DNA of 55,674 nt from Acidimicrobiales bacterium. GTDB taxonomy: Bacteria > Actinomycetota > Acidimicrobiia > Acidimicrobiales > AC-14. Shown one piece after another: positions 31,629 to 40,143 of the stretch (its first letter is position 1; each line of letters begins with the position of its first letter). Under the pieces are notes generated by a model. It was given only the letters and a program-made list of their open reading frames with translations. It had not been told where the DNA came from and made no database searches. Both the position numbers and the translations under genes were made by a program. The stretch covers positions 1-55,674 of the forward strand of contig JAODBK010000011.1 in the NCBI GenBank assembly GCA_025463925.1, written 5' to 3'.

Positions 31629-33191
31629 CTACAAGCCCGGGAGTCGCAACGACGTGCCGCGGGCCAGCGACCCGACCACACCGATGAGCAACCACACGCC
31701 GAGAGCGAGGCTGCCGGCGGCGCCCGCGGCCAAACCGGCGACGCTGGCTAAGTTGGGCTTCACCAGCCGGGTGACCGAGCCCCGGCCGCGGCGTCCGACC
31801 GACGACCCGGCCCCGCCCGGCATCGAAGGCGCCCCGGCGGCCGTCATCGAATCGCTCGAAGGGGACCCGACCCCGCCCGCGCCGGTGCCGGCCCCGCCGG
31901 CCGACCCCACCGTCGCCGTCCCGGCATCGACCGCGCCTGCGACGGTCGACGTCAGGTCACCGGCAACGGCGGTGAACGCGTTGACCGACTCGACCGCGGT
32001 GATGTGGCCGAACGAGAGCTCCTCGCGATTGCCGAGCGCAGGAATGCAGCCCGGCACACCGGTCGACGGCGGGATCGGCGCGCACACCGGAGCCAGCGGC
32101 TCGGTACGGAGATCGGTGAGTTTGATCATCGGACCGGCGCAACCGGCGGAGTGCTTGCCCGACTCGTCGGTGCTGTTGGGACCGAGCGTCGGCGCGTCGA
32201 TCTCCACCTTGATGCTGGTCGCCTTCTGCACCGCGTCGAGCAGCGGCTGCAGTTGCTTGGCCGGCAGCTCGTTGCCGCTCATGCTCACCGGTTGCCCGGC
32301 GACCGTGAGGCCGTTGAGGGTGCAGCTGCTGCTCAGCGTCTTGGCCGCCCCGCCGACGCCGGCGAGGATCTCGGCCGTCGACCGCACCGCTTGGATGCGC
32401 ACCTGCCCGCCGAGGATCGCGATGTCGTGCACCTCCGAGTATCCGGTGGCGTGGAGCAATCCGCCGGCCGCCGGCTTCACGTCGGTGAACGACTCGCTGC
32501 CGCCGACGCTGAGCGCGCCGGGGATGTCGAATCCGGCGGCACGCGAGAACCCGCTGGCCCGCACCTCGGCGCCGGCGGTCTCGGCCCACGCGGTCATCGG
32601 GACGTTGTCGCCACCCGCCTGACAGATCTGTTGCAACTGGCCGGCAGTCGGTGGTGAGCCAGGGCCGTCCTTGTTGACGACGCACTTGTAGACGCGCTCC
32701 TGCGACGGTCCGCTCGGCGGCGGCGGGAACAATGCTTCGGCGTACGCCGGGAAGCCCTTCGCCTCGTGCAAGCCGGTGTTGACGCCGCTGCCGTCCCCCG
32801 AGAGCACGCACGGCGCGTTCGGTTGCGGCGTGCACGACGGGGGCGCCCAGATCACCGCGGCCGCGATGGTGCCGGGGTTCACGTTGGCGCCGCGCGCCGT
32901 CATGTCGTACGCGATCGACCCCTCGCCGTAGTCGTCGCGGTTCACCAACGAGTACGAGTACGCGGCACCGGGATCGACGAACAGCGACAACGCACCGTTC
33001 CCTATCGTCACCGACTGCGTCTCGACCGCGGCGTGCATCGACTTCGGCAGCGTGGCCAGGTCGACCGGCCCGGCGGTGGCGCCCGCCGGCGGGGCGACCG
33101 ACGTGGCGACCGTCCCGATGGTGACGGTCGCGAGCAGTGCGCCCGCCCCGGCGAGGGCGGCCAGCCGACGGCGATGACCTCTCGATCCCAT
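31629..33191 (-). CDS. large exported protein with C-terminal membrane anchor
   Basis: About 520 residues from ATG 33191, with GGGGGA upstream. A signal peptide (LAALAGAGALLATVTIGTVA) is followed by a long extracellular part with several Cys pairs (PPSCTPQPNAPC; VCAPIPPSTGVPGC), then a Gly/Ser/Ala-rich stalk near 430-470 and one terminal helix (LAAGAAGSLALGVWLLIGVV) with a short Arg-containing tail. This suits a surface protein tethered to the membrane. No family is recognised. It diverges from the Liv operon and shares its promoter region. Confidence 0.75.
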   Translation of the reverse strand: MGSRGHRRRLAALAGAGALLATVTIGTVATSVAPPAGATAGPVDLATLPKSMHAAVETQSVTIGNGALSLFVDPGAAYSYSLVNRDDYGEGSIAYDMTARGANVNPGTIAAAVIWAPPSCTPQPNAPCVLSGDGSGVNTGLHEAKGFPAYAEALFPPPPSGPSQERVYKCVVNKDGPGSPPTAGQLQQICQAGGDNVPMTAWAETAGAEVRASGFSRAAGFDIPGALSVGGSESFTDVKPAAGGLLHATGYSEVHDIAILGGQVRIQAVRSTAEILAGVGGAAKTLSSSCTLNGLTVAGQPVSMSGNELPAKQLQPLLDAVQKATSIKVEIDAPTLGPNSTDESGKHSAGCAGPMIKLTDLRTEPLAPVCAPIPPSTGVPGCIPALGNREELSFGHITAVESVNAFTAVAGDLTSTVAGAVDAGTATVGSAGGAGTGAGGVGSPSSDSMTAAGAPSMPGGAGSSVGRRGRGSVTRLVKPNLASVAGLAAGAAGSLALGVWLLIGVVGSLARGTSLRLPGL

Positions 33192-33259
33192 GCGCAATCC
33201 CCCGGAAGGCGCTCGTGGGTGTCCTCGGTCACAGCAGTTCGCCGGAAAACCCTCGCAAA

Positions 33260-33278
33260 CCTGCCCGAAACGGGCAGG
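33260..33278. promoter_or_regulatory. 8-bp perfect hairpin over the Liv leader
   Basis: CCTGCCCG-AAA-CGGGCAGG ends 14 bp before the permease ATG at 33293. The right arm contains the only GGCAGGA ribosome-site-like sequence, so folding could hide it; as DNA it could instead be an operator. Confidence 0.55.
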
Positions 33279-33292
33279 AATCCTCGTTTTCT

Positions 33293-35485
33293 ATGACGAA
33301 GGTCACACACGTCCGGCAGCCGACCCGGGGGGGCCGCCGTTTGTTCTGGACCAATGTCGTCGTGTCGGGCCTCGCCGCAGGGGCGATCTACGCGCTCTAC
33401 GGCTTGGGCATCACGCTCATCTACAAGTCGACGCGCGTCCCGAACTTCGCCCACGGCGCCATCGGCGCGGTGGGCGCCTACGTCTTCTACAAGTCGTGGG
33501 ACGTGGCCCGGCCGAAGCTCCACGTCGCGGCGCTGCACTTCCAGCTGCCGTTCACCCACCTGTCGTGGAACCCGCGCCTGCCGGCGCTGCCGCTCGTCGG
33601 CGCGCTGCTGCTCGCGCTGGTCGTCACCGCCCTCCTCGGCGTGCTCGTCGACCGCCTCTTCATGCGCCACCTGGTCGGCGCGCCGACCATCAGCCTGATC
33701 GTCGCGACGGCCGGCCTGCTGATCCTGATCACCGACCTCAGCATCGACATCTTCAACGAGTTCGAGGAGACCGTCCCCACGGTCGTCCCGCAGGGATTCC
33801 ACAACGCCGGCGGCATCCGCTTCACCAACGACGACGTCGTGATCGCGCTGGTTGCGATCGGGATCGCGATCGCGGCGACGTTGTTCTTCCGCTACACCAA
33901 CCTCGGCATCGCGATCCGCGCCACCGCCGACTCACGCGAGACGTCGCGGCTCCTCGGCATCAACGCCGGGGCAGTGTCGAGCTTCGCGTGGGCGGTGGGC
34001 TCGATGATGTCCGGCGTCGCCGGCATCCTCATCGTCTCCCGGCTGTCCGGGCAGCTCTCGTTCATCACGTTGCTGGCGTTGATCCTCCCGGGCTTCACGG
34101 CGTCGATGTTCGGCGGCTTCACCAGCCTCATCGGCACCTTCCTGGGCGGGCTCGCACTCGGCGTCGTCCAGAACCTCTTCACGAGCTACCACTGGCCGCG
34201 CGGCACGCTCTCGGATCTCTTCAGCGCGGCCGGCGCGCCGACGTTCGTCGCCTTCCTCGTCGTCATCGTCGTCTTGATGACGAGGCCGAAGTTCATCTTC
34301 AAGGGCGTGCGGGTCGACGAGGACTCCGGCGTCGGGATCGGGCGGACGACGACCGGGCTGCAGCTCGAGGACCGGGCCCGCCGGTCCCTGGATCGGCAGG
34401 GCGCGCTGCACCTCATGCTGGCCGACTGGACGGTGGGCCGCTGGATCCTCGCGGCCTTCGCCCTCGCGGCGTTGATGGCCGTGCCGGTGTACGCGGTCCC
34501 CTACTGGTCGGGAGTGCTCGGCGACGCCGTCTTCTTCGCGCTGATCGCGCTGTCGCTGGTGGTGCTGATCGGGTGGACCGGCCAGATCAACCTGGCGCCG
34601 TTGGCGTTCGCGGGCGTCGGCGCGTGGACCGCAACCGTTCTCTCCGGCACCGCGCACTGGCCGTTCGCGGTCGTCATCCCGCTCACCGGGCTGGTGGCCA
34701 TCCCGATCGCGGTCGTCGTCGGCATCCCGGCGCTGCGGCTGCGGGGGTTCTTCCTCGCGCTGGCGACCATGGCGTTCGCGTTCGCGGCGGAACAGTGGCT
34801 CTTCACCCAGTCGTGGCTCGCCAGCCGGAACAAGGTCGACCCGATGGTGCCCAACCATGGAGACCTGTCGCAGCCCGCGTACCTCATGGGCCTCGTCGTC
34901 GCCGGCTGCGTCTTCGTCGGTGTGCGCAACCTCAGCCGCACGCGCGTGTCGCGCGCGTTCCGCGCCATCCGCGACTCCGAGAACACCGCGATCGCGATGG
35001 GGATCAACCCCATGCGCTACAAGCTGCTCGCGTTCGCGCTGTCGGGCGGCATCGCCGGCCTGGCCGGTGGTTGCGCGGCGTATCTGCACACGACGGTGGT
35101 CGCCGGGAACTTCACGTTCATCGGCTCGCTCAACTTCCTGGTGCTCATCGTGATCGCCGGGCTCGGCTTCATCGCCGGTGGCGTGATCACCGCTCTCGTC
35201 GGATGGATCATCCCGGCGCTGCTGCTCGGCCACGCCGCCGGCGTCAACAACGGGCCGTACATCCTCGTGGCCTTCCTCGCCATCCGCACCGTCATCGACT
35301 ACCCGAACGGGCTCGCCGGCTTCTGGACGCGCCTCCTCCGGCCGTTCGACGCGGGTGAGCGGGTCGCGTGGGCGTCGGCCGGGGACGAGGGGGCACCCGC
35401 GCCGGCGGCCGCGGTGGCGGAGGCCGAGGCCGACGAGCGCGACTTCGAGGCCGCGGTGCAGTCGCTGGAGAGCGCGCATGCCTGA
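33293..35485 (+). CDS. fused LivH-LivM branched-chain-type ABC permease
   Basis: 730 residues from ATG 33293. The first half is LivH-like (SGLAAGAIYALYGLGITLIY; ATADSRETSRLLGINAGAVS, the EAA-type loop; GGFTSLIGTFLGGLALGVVQ). The second, from about residue 360, is LivM-like (GQINLAPLAFAGVGAWTATV; RAIRDSENTAIAMGINPMRY). A ~60-residue cytoplasmic linker joins the halves, and the C-terminus is an acidic Ala/Glu tail. Two permeases are normally separate genes, and the fusion fixes their 1:1 ratio. It begins the transporter operon and overlaps livG by 8 bp. Confidence 0.93.
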   Translation: MTKVTHVRQPTRGGRRLFWTNVVVSGLAAGAIYALYGLGITLIYKSTRVPNFAHGAIGAVGAYVFYKSWDVARPKLHVAALHFQLPFTHLSWNPRLPALPLVGALLLALVVTALLGVLVDRLFMRHLVGAPTISLIVATAGLLILITDLSIDIFNEFEETVPTVVPQGFHNAGGIRFTNDDVVIALVAIGIAIAATLFFRYTNLGIAIRATADSRETSRLLGINAGAVSSFAWAVGSMMSGVAGILIVSRLSGQLSFITLLALILPGFTASMFGGFTSLIGTFLGGLALGVVQNLFTSYHWPRGTLSDLFSAAGAPTFVAFLVVIVVLMTRPKFIFKGVRVDEDSGVGIGRTTTGLQLEDRARRSLDRQGALHLMLADWTVGRWILAAFALAALMAVPVYAVPYWSGVLGDAVFFALIALSLVVLIGWTGQINLAPLAFAGVGAWTATVLSGTAHWPFAVVIPLTGLVAIPIAVVVGIPALRLRGFFLALATMAFAFAAEQWLFTQSWLASRNKVDPMVPNHGDLSQPAYLMGLVVAGCVFVGVRNLSRTRVSRAFRAIRDSENTAIAMGINPMRYKLLAFALSGGIAGLAGGCAAYLHTTVVAGNFTFIGSLNFLVLIVIAGLGFIAGGVITALVGWIIPALLLGHAAGVNNGPYILVAFLAIRTVIDYPNGLAGFWTRLLRPFDAGERVAWASAGDEGAPAPAAAVAEAEADERDFEAAVQSLESAHA

Positions 35486-36284
35486 GGGCGCGTACTTCGC
35501 GATCACGGGCGTGTCGCTGCGGTTCGGCGGGCTGCAGGTGCTCGACGACGTCGCCTTCTCGGTCGAGCGGGGCGAGATCGTGGGGCTGATCGGGCCCAAC
35601 GGCGCCGGCAAGACCACGTTGTTCGACGTCGTCTCCGGGTTCCACAAGCCCCGCCAGGGACGGATCCTCCTGGAGGGCGTCGACCTCGTCGACGAGCCGG
35701 CGTACCGGCGGGCGTGGCTCGGGCTGGGCCGCACCTTCCAGACGGCGCGCCTCTTCCCGAACGAGACGGTGGTCGACATCGTGAAGACGGCCTGCCACCG
35801 GCGCATGGCGGGAGGCGCCGTCCGCGGTTTGCTGGCTGGTCTGCTCGGGACCGCCGGGTCGGTCAAAGCGGAACGCGAGGTCACCGAGCGGGCCGAGACC
35901 CTCGTCGAGCGACTCGGTCTGGCCGACTACGCCAACAAGGTCGCGTCCGAGCTGTCCTACGGCACGCTGCGCCTCACCGAGCTGGCGACGATCCTCGCCA
36001 TGGAGCCGGAGCTCGTGCTGCTCGACGAGCCGAGCTCGGGCATCGCGCAGCGCGAGACCGAGGCCCTCGGGCCGCTGCTGCTCGAGCTGCGCCGCGACCT
36101 CGGGGCCACGTTCCTGCTGATCGAGCACGACATGCCGTTGATCATGGGCATCTCCGACCGCATCGTCGCCCTGGCCGCCGGTCAGGTCCTCGCCGAAGGC
36201 AGCCCGGCTGAGATCCAGGCCAACGACGACGTCGTCGAGGCGTACCTCGGCGGCGCGTTCACTCTCGAGGAAGTGGTCGCGTGA
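35478..36284 (+). CDS. LivG-type ABC ATPase
   Basis: A 268-residue ATP-binding subunit: Walker A GPNGAGKTT, Q-loop GRTFQTARLF, a signature region reading ELSYGTLRLTELATILA (a departure from LSGGQ also seen in related actinobacterial Liv ATPases), Walker B LVLLDEPSSG and H-loop LIEHDM. It powers the fused permease together with the LivF-type partner. ATG 35478 lies inside the end of the permease gene. Confidence 0.93.
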   Translation: MPEGAYFAITGVSLRFGGLQVLDDVAFSVERGEIVGLIGPNGAGKTTLFDVVSGFHKPRQGRILLEGVDLVDEPAYRRAWLGLGRTFQTARLFPNETVVDIVKTACHRRMAGGAVRGLLAGLLGTAGSVKAEREVTERAETLVERLGLADYANKVASELSYGTLRLTELATILAMEPELVLLDEPSSGIAQRETEALGPLLLELRRDLGATFLLIEHDMPLIMGISDRIVALAAGQVLAEGSPAEIQANDDVVEAYLGGAFTLEEVVA

Positions 36285-37024
36285 CTGACGCGCTGCTCGA
36301 CATCCGCGGGCTGCGGGCGAGCTACGGCGCGGTCGAGGTGCTCCGTGGTGTCGACTTCGTCGTCAACCGCGGCGAGATCGTCGCGCTGCTCGGCACCAAT
36401 GGCGCCGGCAAGTCCACCATCCTGCGCAGCATCTCGGGGCTGCTCACGCCCGACGCCGGCCAGATCCTGTTCGAGGGCAATGACGTCGCCGGCGCCGCGA
36501 CCGAGGCGACCGTCCGCCTCGGGATCACCCAGGTACCGGGCGGGCGGGGACTGCTGCCGAACCTCAGCGTCGAGGAGAACCTCCGCATGGGCGCCTACCC
36601 GATCCGCCGCGACAAGCCGGCGGTGAAGGCCGGCTTCGAGCGCGTCTACGCCACGTTCCCGCGACTCGCAGAACGGCGGAAGCAGCTCGCCGGTCTGATG
36701 TCCGGCGGCGAGGCACAGATGGTCGCGATCGGGCGGGCGCTGATGCTCCAGCCGAAGCTCATGATGATCGACGAGCTGTCGCTCGGGCTGGCCCCGCTGA
36801 TCGTGCAACAGCTCGTGCAGGTCGTGCGCGACATCAACGCGTCCGGCGTCTCGATGATCCTCGTCGAGCAGTCGGCCAACCTTGCCCTCTCGGTCACCGA
36901 CCACGCCTATTTCATCGAGAAGGGCGTCATCCGATTCGACGGCTCGTCCGGCGAGTTGCTCCGGCGGGACGACCTGCTGCGTTCGGTCTTCCTGGCGGCC
37001 AGCGCGAAAGAAGGTGCGGCATGA
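36281..37024 (+). CDS. LivF-type ABC ATPase
   Basis: A 247-residue second ATPase: Walker A GTNGAGKST, signature MSGGEAQMVAIGRALM, Walker B LMMIDELSLGLAP, and switch region LVEQSANLALSVTDHAYFIE, where Gln takes the H-loop neighbour position as in LivF. GTG 36281 overlaps the livG stop by 4 bp. It forms the ATPase heterodimer with LivG. Confidence 0.93.
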   Translation: MTDALLDIRGLRASYGAVEVLRGVDFVVNRGEIVALLGTNGAGKSTILRSISGLLTPDAGQILFEGNDVAGAATEATVRLGITQVPGGRGLLPNLSVEENLRMGAYPIRRDKPAVKAGFERVYATFPRLAERRKQLAGLMSGGEAQMVAIGRALMLQPKLMMIDELSLGLAPLIVQQLVQVVRDINASGVSMILVEQSANLALSVTDHAYFIEKGVIRFDGSSGELLRRDDLLRSVFLAASAKEGAA

Positions 37025-38484
37025 GTGTGCTCCGCAAGGTGATGGCGTTGAGTTGTGCCGTCATGATGGTCACCGCGCTGTCGGCGATCGCGGTGGTGAA
37101 GGCCGACCACAAGAATGCCAAGGTCGTCGCCAACGGCAGCGGGAACGGGAGTGACGGCCTCGTGGCCGGCGACAGCGCGACCGCCGCGAACGGCGCGACC
37201 GCCGGTGCCAACGTCGGCGCGGCGGGCGTGACATCGGGCGGCGGGTCGACGGGCAGCGGCACCGCGACGGGCGGGCCAGCGGCGTCTTCGGGCGCGGCGG
37301 CATCGAGCGGTGCCGCCGGCCCGTCGTCCGGCACGAGTTGTGCCGACTACAACCCGGGCATCGGTGTCTTCTGCGACCACTACCTGGTCGGCGGCACCAC
37401 GGTGCTGTCGGGCCCGCTCGCGGTGTACGGCGCCCAGGGCCTGAAGGGCGGCCAGGCGTGGATCACGTACTACAACACCCAGATCGCGCCGAAGGAGCAC
37501 CTCCGCCAGGCCAAGCTCGTCTGGTACGACGACAACCTCGACCCCCAGAAGACGCTCTCGTACGTCCAGCGCCTGCACGACGTCGACAAGGTCCTCTACA
37601 TCGGCGGCGTCACCTCGCCCGAGGCCATCGCCGCGTACCTCCAGCAGACCAAGTTCCCGATGATCGGTGACATCGGCCTGTCACCGAAGTCCTGGACGAA
37701 CCGCTACATCTTCCCGACGACACCGAGCGATGCCGTCCGCGACACCATCCGGATCAAGGAGGCGAAGGCCCGCTTCAACATCGGAACCTTCGCCGTGATC
37801 CAGGACGTGCTGCCGTCGGTGGACACCGGTCCCCTCAAGAAGGCGTGGGCCGACGCCGCGAGCAACAACGGCGTGAAGGAAGCCGACTACAACGAGATCG
37901 CGTCGACCGCGAGCGACTGTTCGGGACAGTTCAGCCATGCCATCGCGACGAGGCCGGAGTACCTCGTCCTCCCGACCGCGTCCGCGGTGATGCTCGCGTG
38001 CCTGCGCGAAGCGCGGAAGTTCTCGGTGCAGCCCGGTGGTTCGAACTCGAAGTGGCTGAAGGGTTGGAGCGGTGGATCCAATCTCCAGGTCGAAGTCGAC
38101 AACTGCAAGCCGTTGTGCGAGGGCATGTACTCGATCGGAACGGTCTTCAACGATCCGCGCACCGCGACGTCGCCGCAGATGCAGACGTTCCGTCAGAACA
38201 TGGCGAAGTACGCGCCCGACGTCGACATCACGAGCTTCATCACGATCAACTACTACCACTCGGGTTGGATCTTCTACAACCTCACCAAGAGCGCCGGAAT
38301 CCAGAACAATCTGACGCGCGAGAACCTCGTGAACGCGGCCGAGCACTTCGGCCCGTTCGACACCGGCTTCGGCAACGTCGTGCAGTGGACCACGAAGGTC
38401 CCGCGCGAGCCGTGGACGTGTGGCTACCCGGTCGTCGTCAAAGGCGATCACTGGGTGTTCGACAGTCAGAAGTTCTGCTTCTAG
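37021..38484 (+). CDS. Liv-type substrate-binding protein with long Gly/Ala/Ser linker
   Basis: 487 residues; ATG 37021 overlaps livF by 4 bp. A short export signal or anchor (VMALSCAVMMVTALSAIAVV) has no clear lipobox. An ~80-residue low-complexity Gly/Ala/Ser/Asn linker precedes the Peripla_BP_6-like fold (DHYLVGGTTVLSGPLAVYGA; DNLDPQKTLSYVQRL; YIFPTTPSDAVRD). Several Cys (SCADYNPGIGVFC; DNCKPLC; WTCG; KFCF) may form disulfides. It binds the ligand for this Liv system. The linker suggests tethering at a distance through the cell wall. Ligand unknown. Confidence 0.9.
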   Translation: MSVLRKVMALSCAVMMVTALSAIAVVKADHKNAKVVANGSGNGSDGLVAGDSATAANGATAGANVGAAGVTSGGGSTGSGTATGGPAASSGAAASSGAAGPSSGTSCADYNPGIGVFCDHYLVGGTTVLSGPLAVYGAQGLKGGQAWITYYNTQIAPKEHLRQAKLVWYDDNLDPQKTLSYVQRLHDVDKVLYIGGVTSPEAIAAYLQQTKFPMIGDIGLSPKSWTNRYIFPTTPSDAVRDTIRIKEAKARFNIGTFAVIQDVLPSVDTGPLKKAWADAASNNGVKEADYNEIASTASDCSGQFSHAIATRPEYLVLPTASAVMLACLREARKFSVQPGGSNSKWLKGWSGGSNLQVEVDNCKPLCEGMYSIGTVFNDPRTATSPQMQTFRQNMAKYAPDVDITSFITINYYHSGWIFYNLTKSAGIQNNLTRENLVNAAEHFGPFDTGFGNVVQWTTKVPREPWTCGYPVVVKGDHWVFDSQKFCF

Positions 38485-38502
38485 CCCGGAAGGATCGTTG
38501 CC

Positions 38503-39069
38503 ATGATCTTCGGCAGTCTCGGCCTCCTCGTGATCGGCGCCGGTCTCCTCGTCGCCGGCATCACCAAGGGCAGCACCGGCTACCTCGCCTTGTCGTTCGC
38601 GGCCAGCGTGGTGGGCGGGCTGTTGCTGCTGCTCGCGTACGCGTCGGCGCGCGGCGTCACCGGCATGGGCGCCCTGGCCCGCGGCCGGCCCGTCGACGGT
38701 CTGGGCGTGGCGCCGGGCGGACAGCCGATGGTGATGTACGTCCCCGTCGCGCCCGAGGTCCTCGAGCAGCTCACGTCACCACTGACCGCCAACGCCGGGG
38801 GCGGCGACGCCGATCAGCGCGCCGGCAACGGCCACACCGGCCACACCGGGCCCAGCGGGCACACCGGGCCCAGCGAGGGCGCGGCCACCGTCGGGGTGGC
38901 GGTCGAGTCGGCGCCGGTCGTCGGCTACGACGCCATGACGGCCGAGCAGGTGATCAAGCTGGTCGCGTCCGGCGCGTTGACCGAGGCGCAGCTCGAAGCG
39001 GTCCGCGCCTACGAGGCGGCCCACGACGCCCGGAAGACCGTCCTCGACCGTTTGGCGAAGATGGTCTGA
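38503..39069 (+). CDS. two-TM protein with conserved C-terminal helical domain
   Basis: 188 residues; ATG 38503 behind GGAAGGA. Two helices (SLGLLVIGAGLLVAGI; LSFAASVVGGLLLLLAYA) are followed by a flexible segment with HTGHTGPSGHTGPS tandem repeats. The C-terminal ~45 residues begin YDAMTAEQVIKLVASGAL and end KTVLDRLAKM, the same unit as in the zinc-finger protein at 8558. It lies 18 bp after the binding-protein gene, so it is probably part of the Liv operon and may tune or localise it. Function unknown. Confidence 0.75.
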   Translation: MIFGSLGLLVIGAGLLVAGITKGSTGYLALSFAASVVGGLLLLLAYASARGVTGMGALARGRPVDGLGVAPGGQPMVMYVPVAPEVLEQLTSPLTANAGGGDADQRAGNGHTGHTGPSGHTGPSEGAATVGVAVESAPVVGYDAMTAEQVIKLVASGALTEAQLEAVRAYEAAHDARKTVLDRLAKMV

Positions 39070-39111
39070 TCGCGGTCACCGGCGCTCCGCCGGGTGTGAT
39101 TGCATCGTCGG

Positions 39112-40131
39112 GTGCGCATCGCGCTGATCGCCCCGCCGTGGACCCCGGTGCCGCCCGAGCTGTACGGCGGCATCGAGCTGGTCGTCGACCGGCTGGCGCG
39201 CGGCTTCGATGCCGCCGGCCACGACGTCGTTCTGTTCACGACCGGCGACTCGACCTGCCCGGTCGAGCGGCGGTTCCTGCTGCCCGAGGCCGAGGGCAAC
39301 CGGATCGGCGCCAACGTGCCCGAGCTGCGCCACGTCATGGCGGCCTACGACGACGATCTCGTGCGCGCCGCCGACATCGTCCACGACCACACCGTGTTCG
39401 GGCCGGTCTACGGCCAGCAGTTCGACGACGTGCGACTGGTCACCACCATCCACGGGCCGTTCGTCGAGGAGCTGGTCGACATCTACGGTCGGATCGCGAA
39501 GCGGGTGCCGGTCATCGCGGTGTCCCACGCGCAGCGGAAACCGGCGCCGCAGGTGCCGATCGCGCGGGTGATCCACCACGGCGTCGACGTCAACGAGTTC
39601 CCCGTCGGCACCGGAAGCGGCGGCTACGCGCTGTTCCTCGGTCGGATGGCGGCGGACAAGGGCGCCCACACCGCGATCACGGTGGCACGGAAGGCGCACG
39701 TGCCGCTGCTGCTGGCCGGCAAGATGCGCGAGCCGGCCGAGTTCGAGTACTTCGAGACGCAGGTCGAGCCACTGCTCGGCGACGACGCCCGCTACCTCGG
39801 CGAGGTCCCGCACGACCACAAGGTGCAGCTCCTGGCCGATGCCAGGGCAGTGCTCTTCCCGATCCGCTGGAACGAGCCGTTCGGGCTCGTGATGATCGAG
39901 GCGCTGGCCTGCGGCACGCCGGTGCTGGCCTTCCCGGAGGGCGCAGCGCCCGAGGTGATCGAGGACGGCCGGACCGGCTTCCTCTGCCACGACGAGGCGG
40001 CGATGGCCGAGGCGTTGGGGCGGATCGACACCATCGACCGGAAGGCGTGCCGCGCCGCGGTCGAGGGCTACTTCTCGACCGAGCGCATGGTCCGCGAGCA
40101 CCTCGACTTGTTCGAGTCCCTCGTTCGCTGA
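39112..40131 (+). CDS. GT4-family glycosyltransferase
   Basis: 339 residues from GTG 39112. GT-B fold: IALIAPPWTPVPPELYGGIE at the N-terminus, HDHTVFGPVYG, ALFLGRMAADKGAHTAITVA at the second domain start, and the GT4 donor-site EX7E region RWNEPFGLVMIEALACGTPV, followed by GRTGFL. It transfers a sugar from a nucleotide donor to a lipid, glycan or small-molecule acceptor in the cytoplasm. The acceptor is unknown; the next gene lies 12 bp on. Confidence 0.88.
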   Translation: MRIALIAPPWTPVPPELYGGIELVVDRLARGFDAAGHDVVLFTTGDSTCPVERRFLLPEAEGNRIGANVPELRHVMAAYDDDLVRAADIVHDHTVFGPVYGQQFDDVRLVTTIHGPFVEELVDIYGRIAKRVPVIAVSHAQRKPAPQVPIARVIHHGVDVNEFPVGTGSGGYALFLGRMAADKGAHTAITVARKAHVPLLLAGKMREPAEFEYFETQVEPLLGDDARYLGEVPHDHKVQLLADARAVLFPIRWNEPFGLVMIEALACGTPVLAFPEGAAPEVIEDGRTGFLCHDEAAMAEALGRIDTIDRKACRAAVEGYFSTERMVREHLDLFESLVR

Positions 40132-40143
40132 TAGCTCGGCGCC

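Noticed and set aside
33932-35884. 650-residue minus-strand open frame opposite the Liv permease
   Set aside because: A shadow of the permease and LivG genes; low-complexity Arg/Asp/Glu composition and no recognisable domain.
38828-38876. Tandem repeats considered as a CRISPR-like array
   Set aside because: The repeats are short in-frame units coding His-Thr-Gly and Gly-Pro-Ser within a linker, with no spacers. No CRISPR array or cas gene was seen anywhere in the window.
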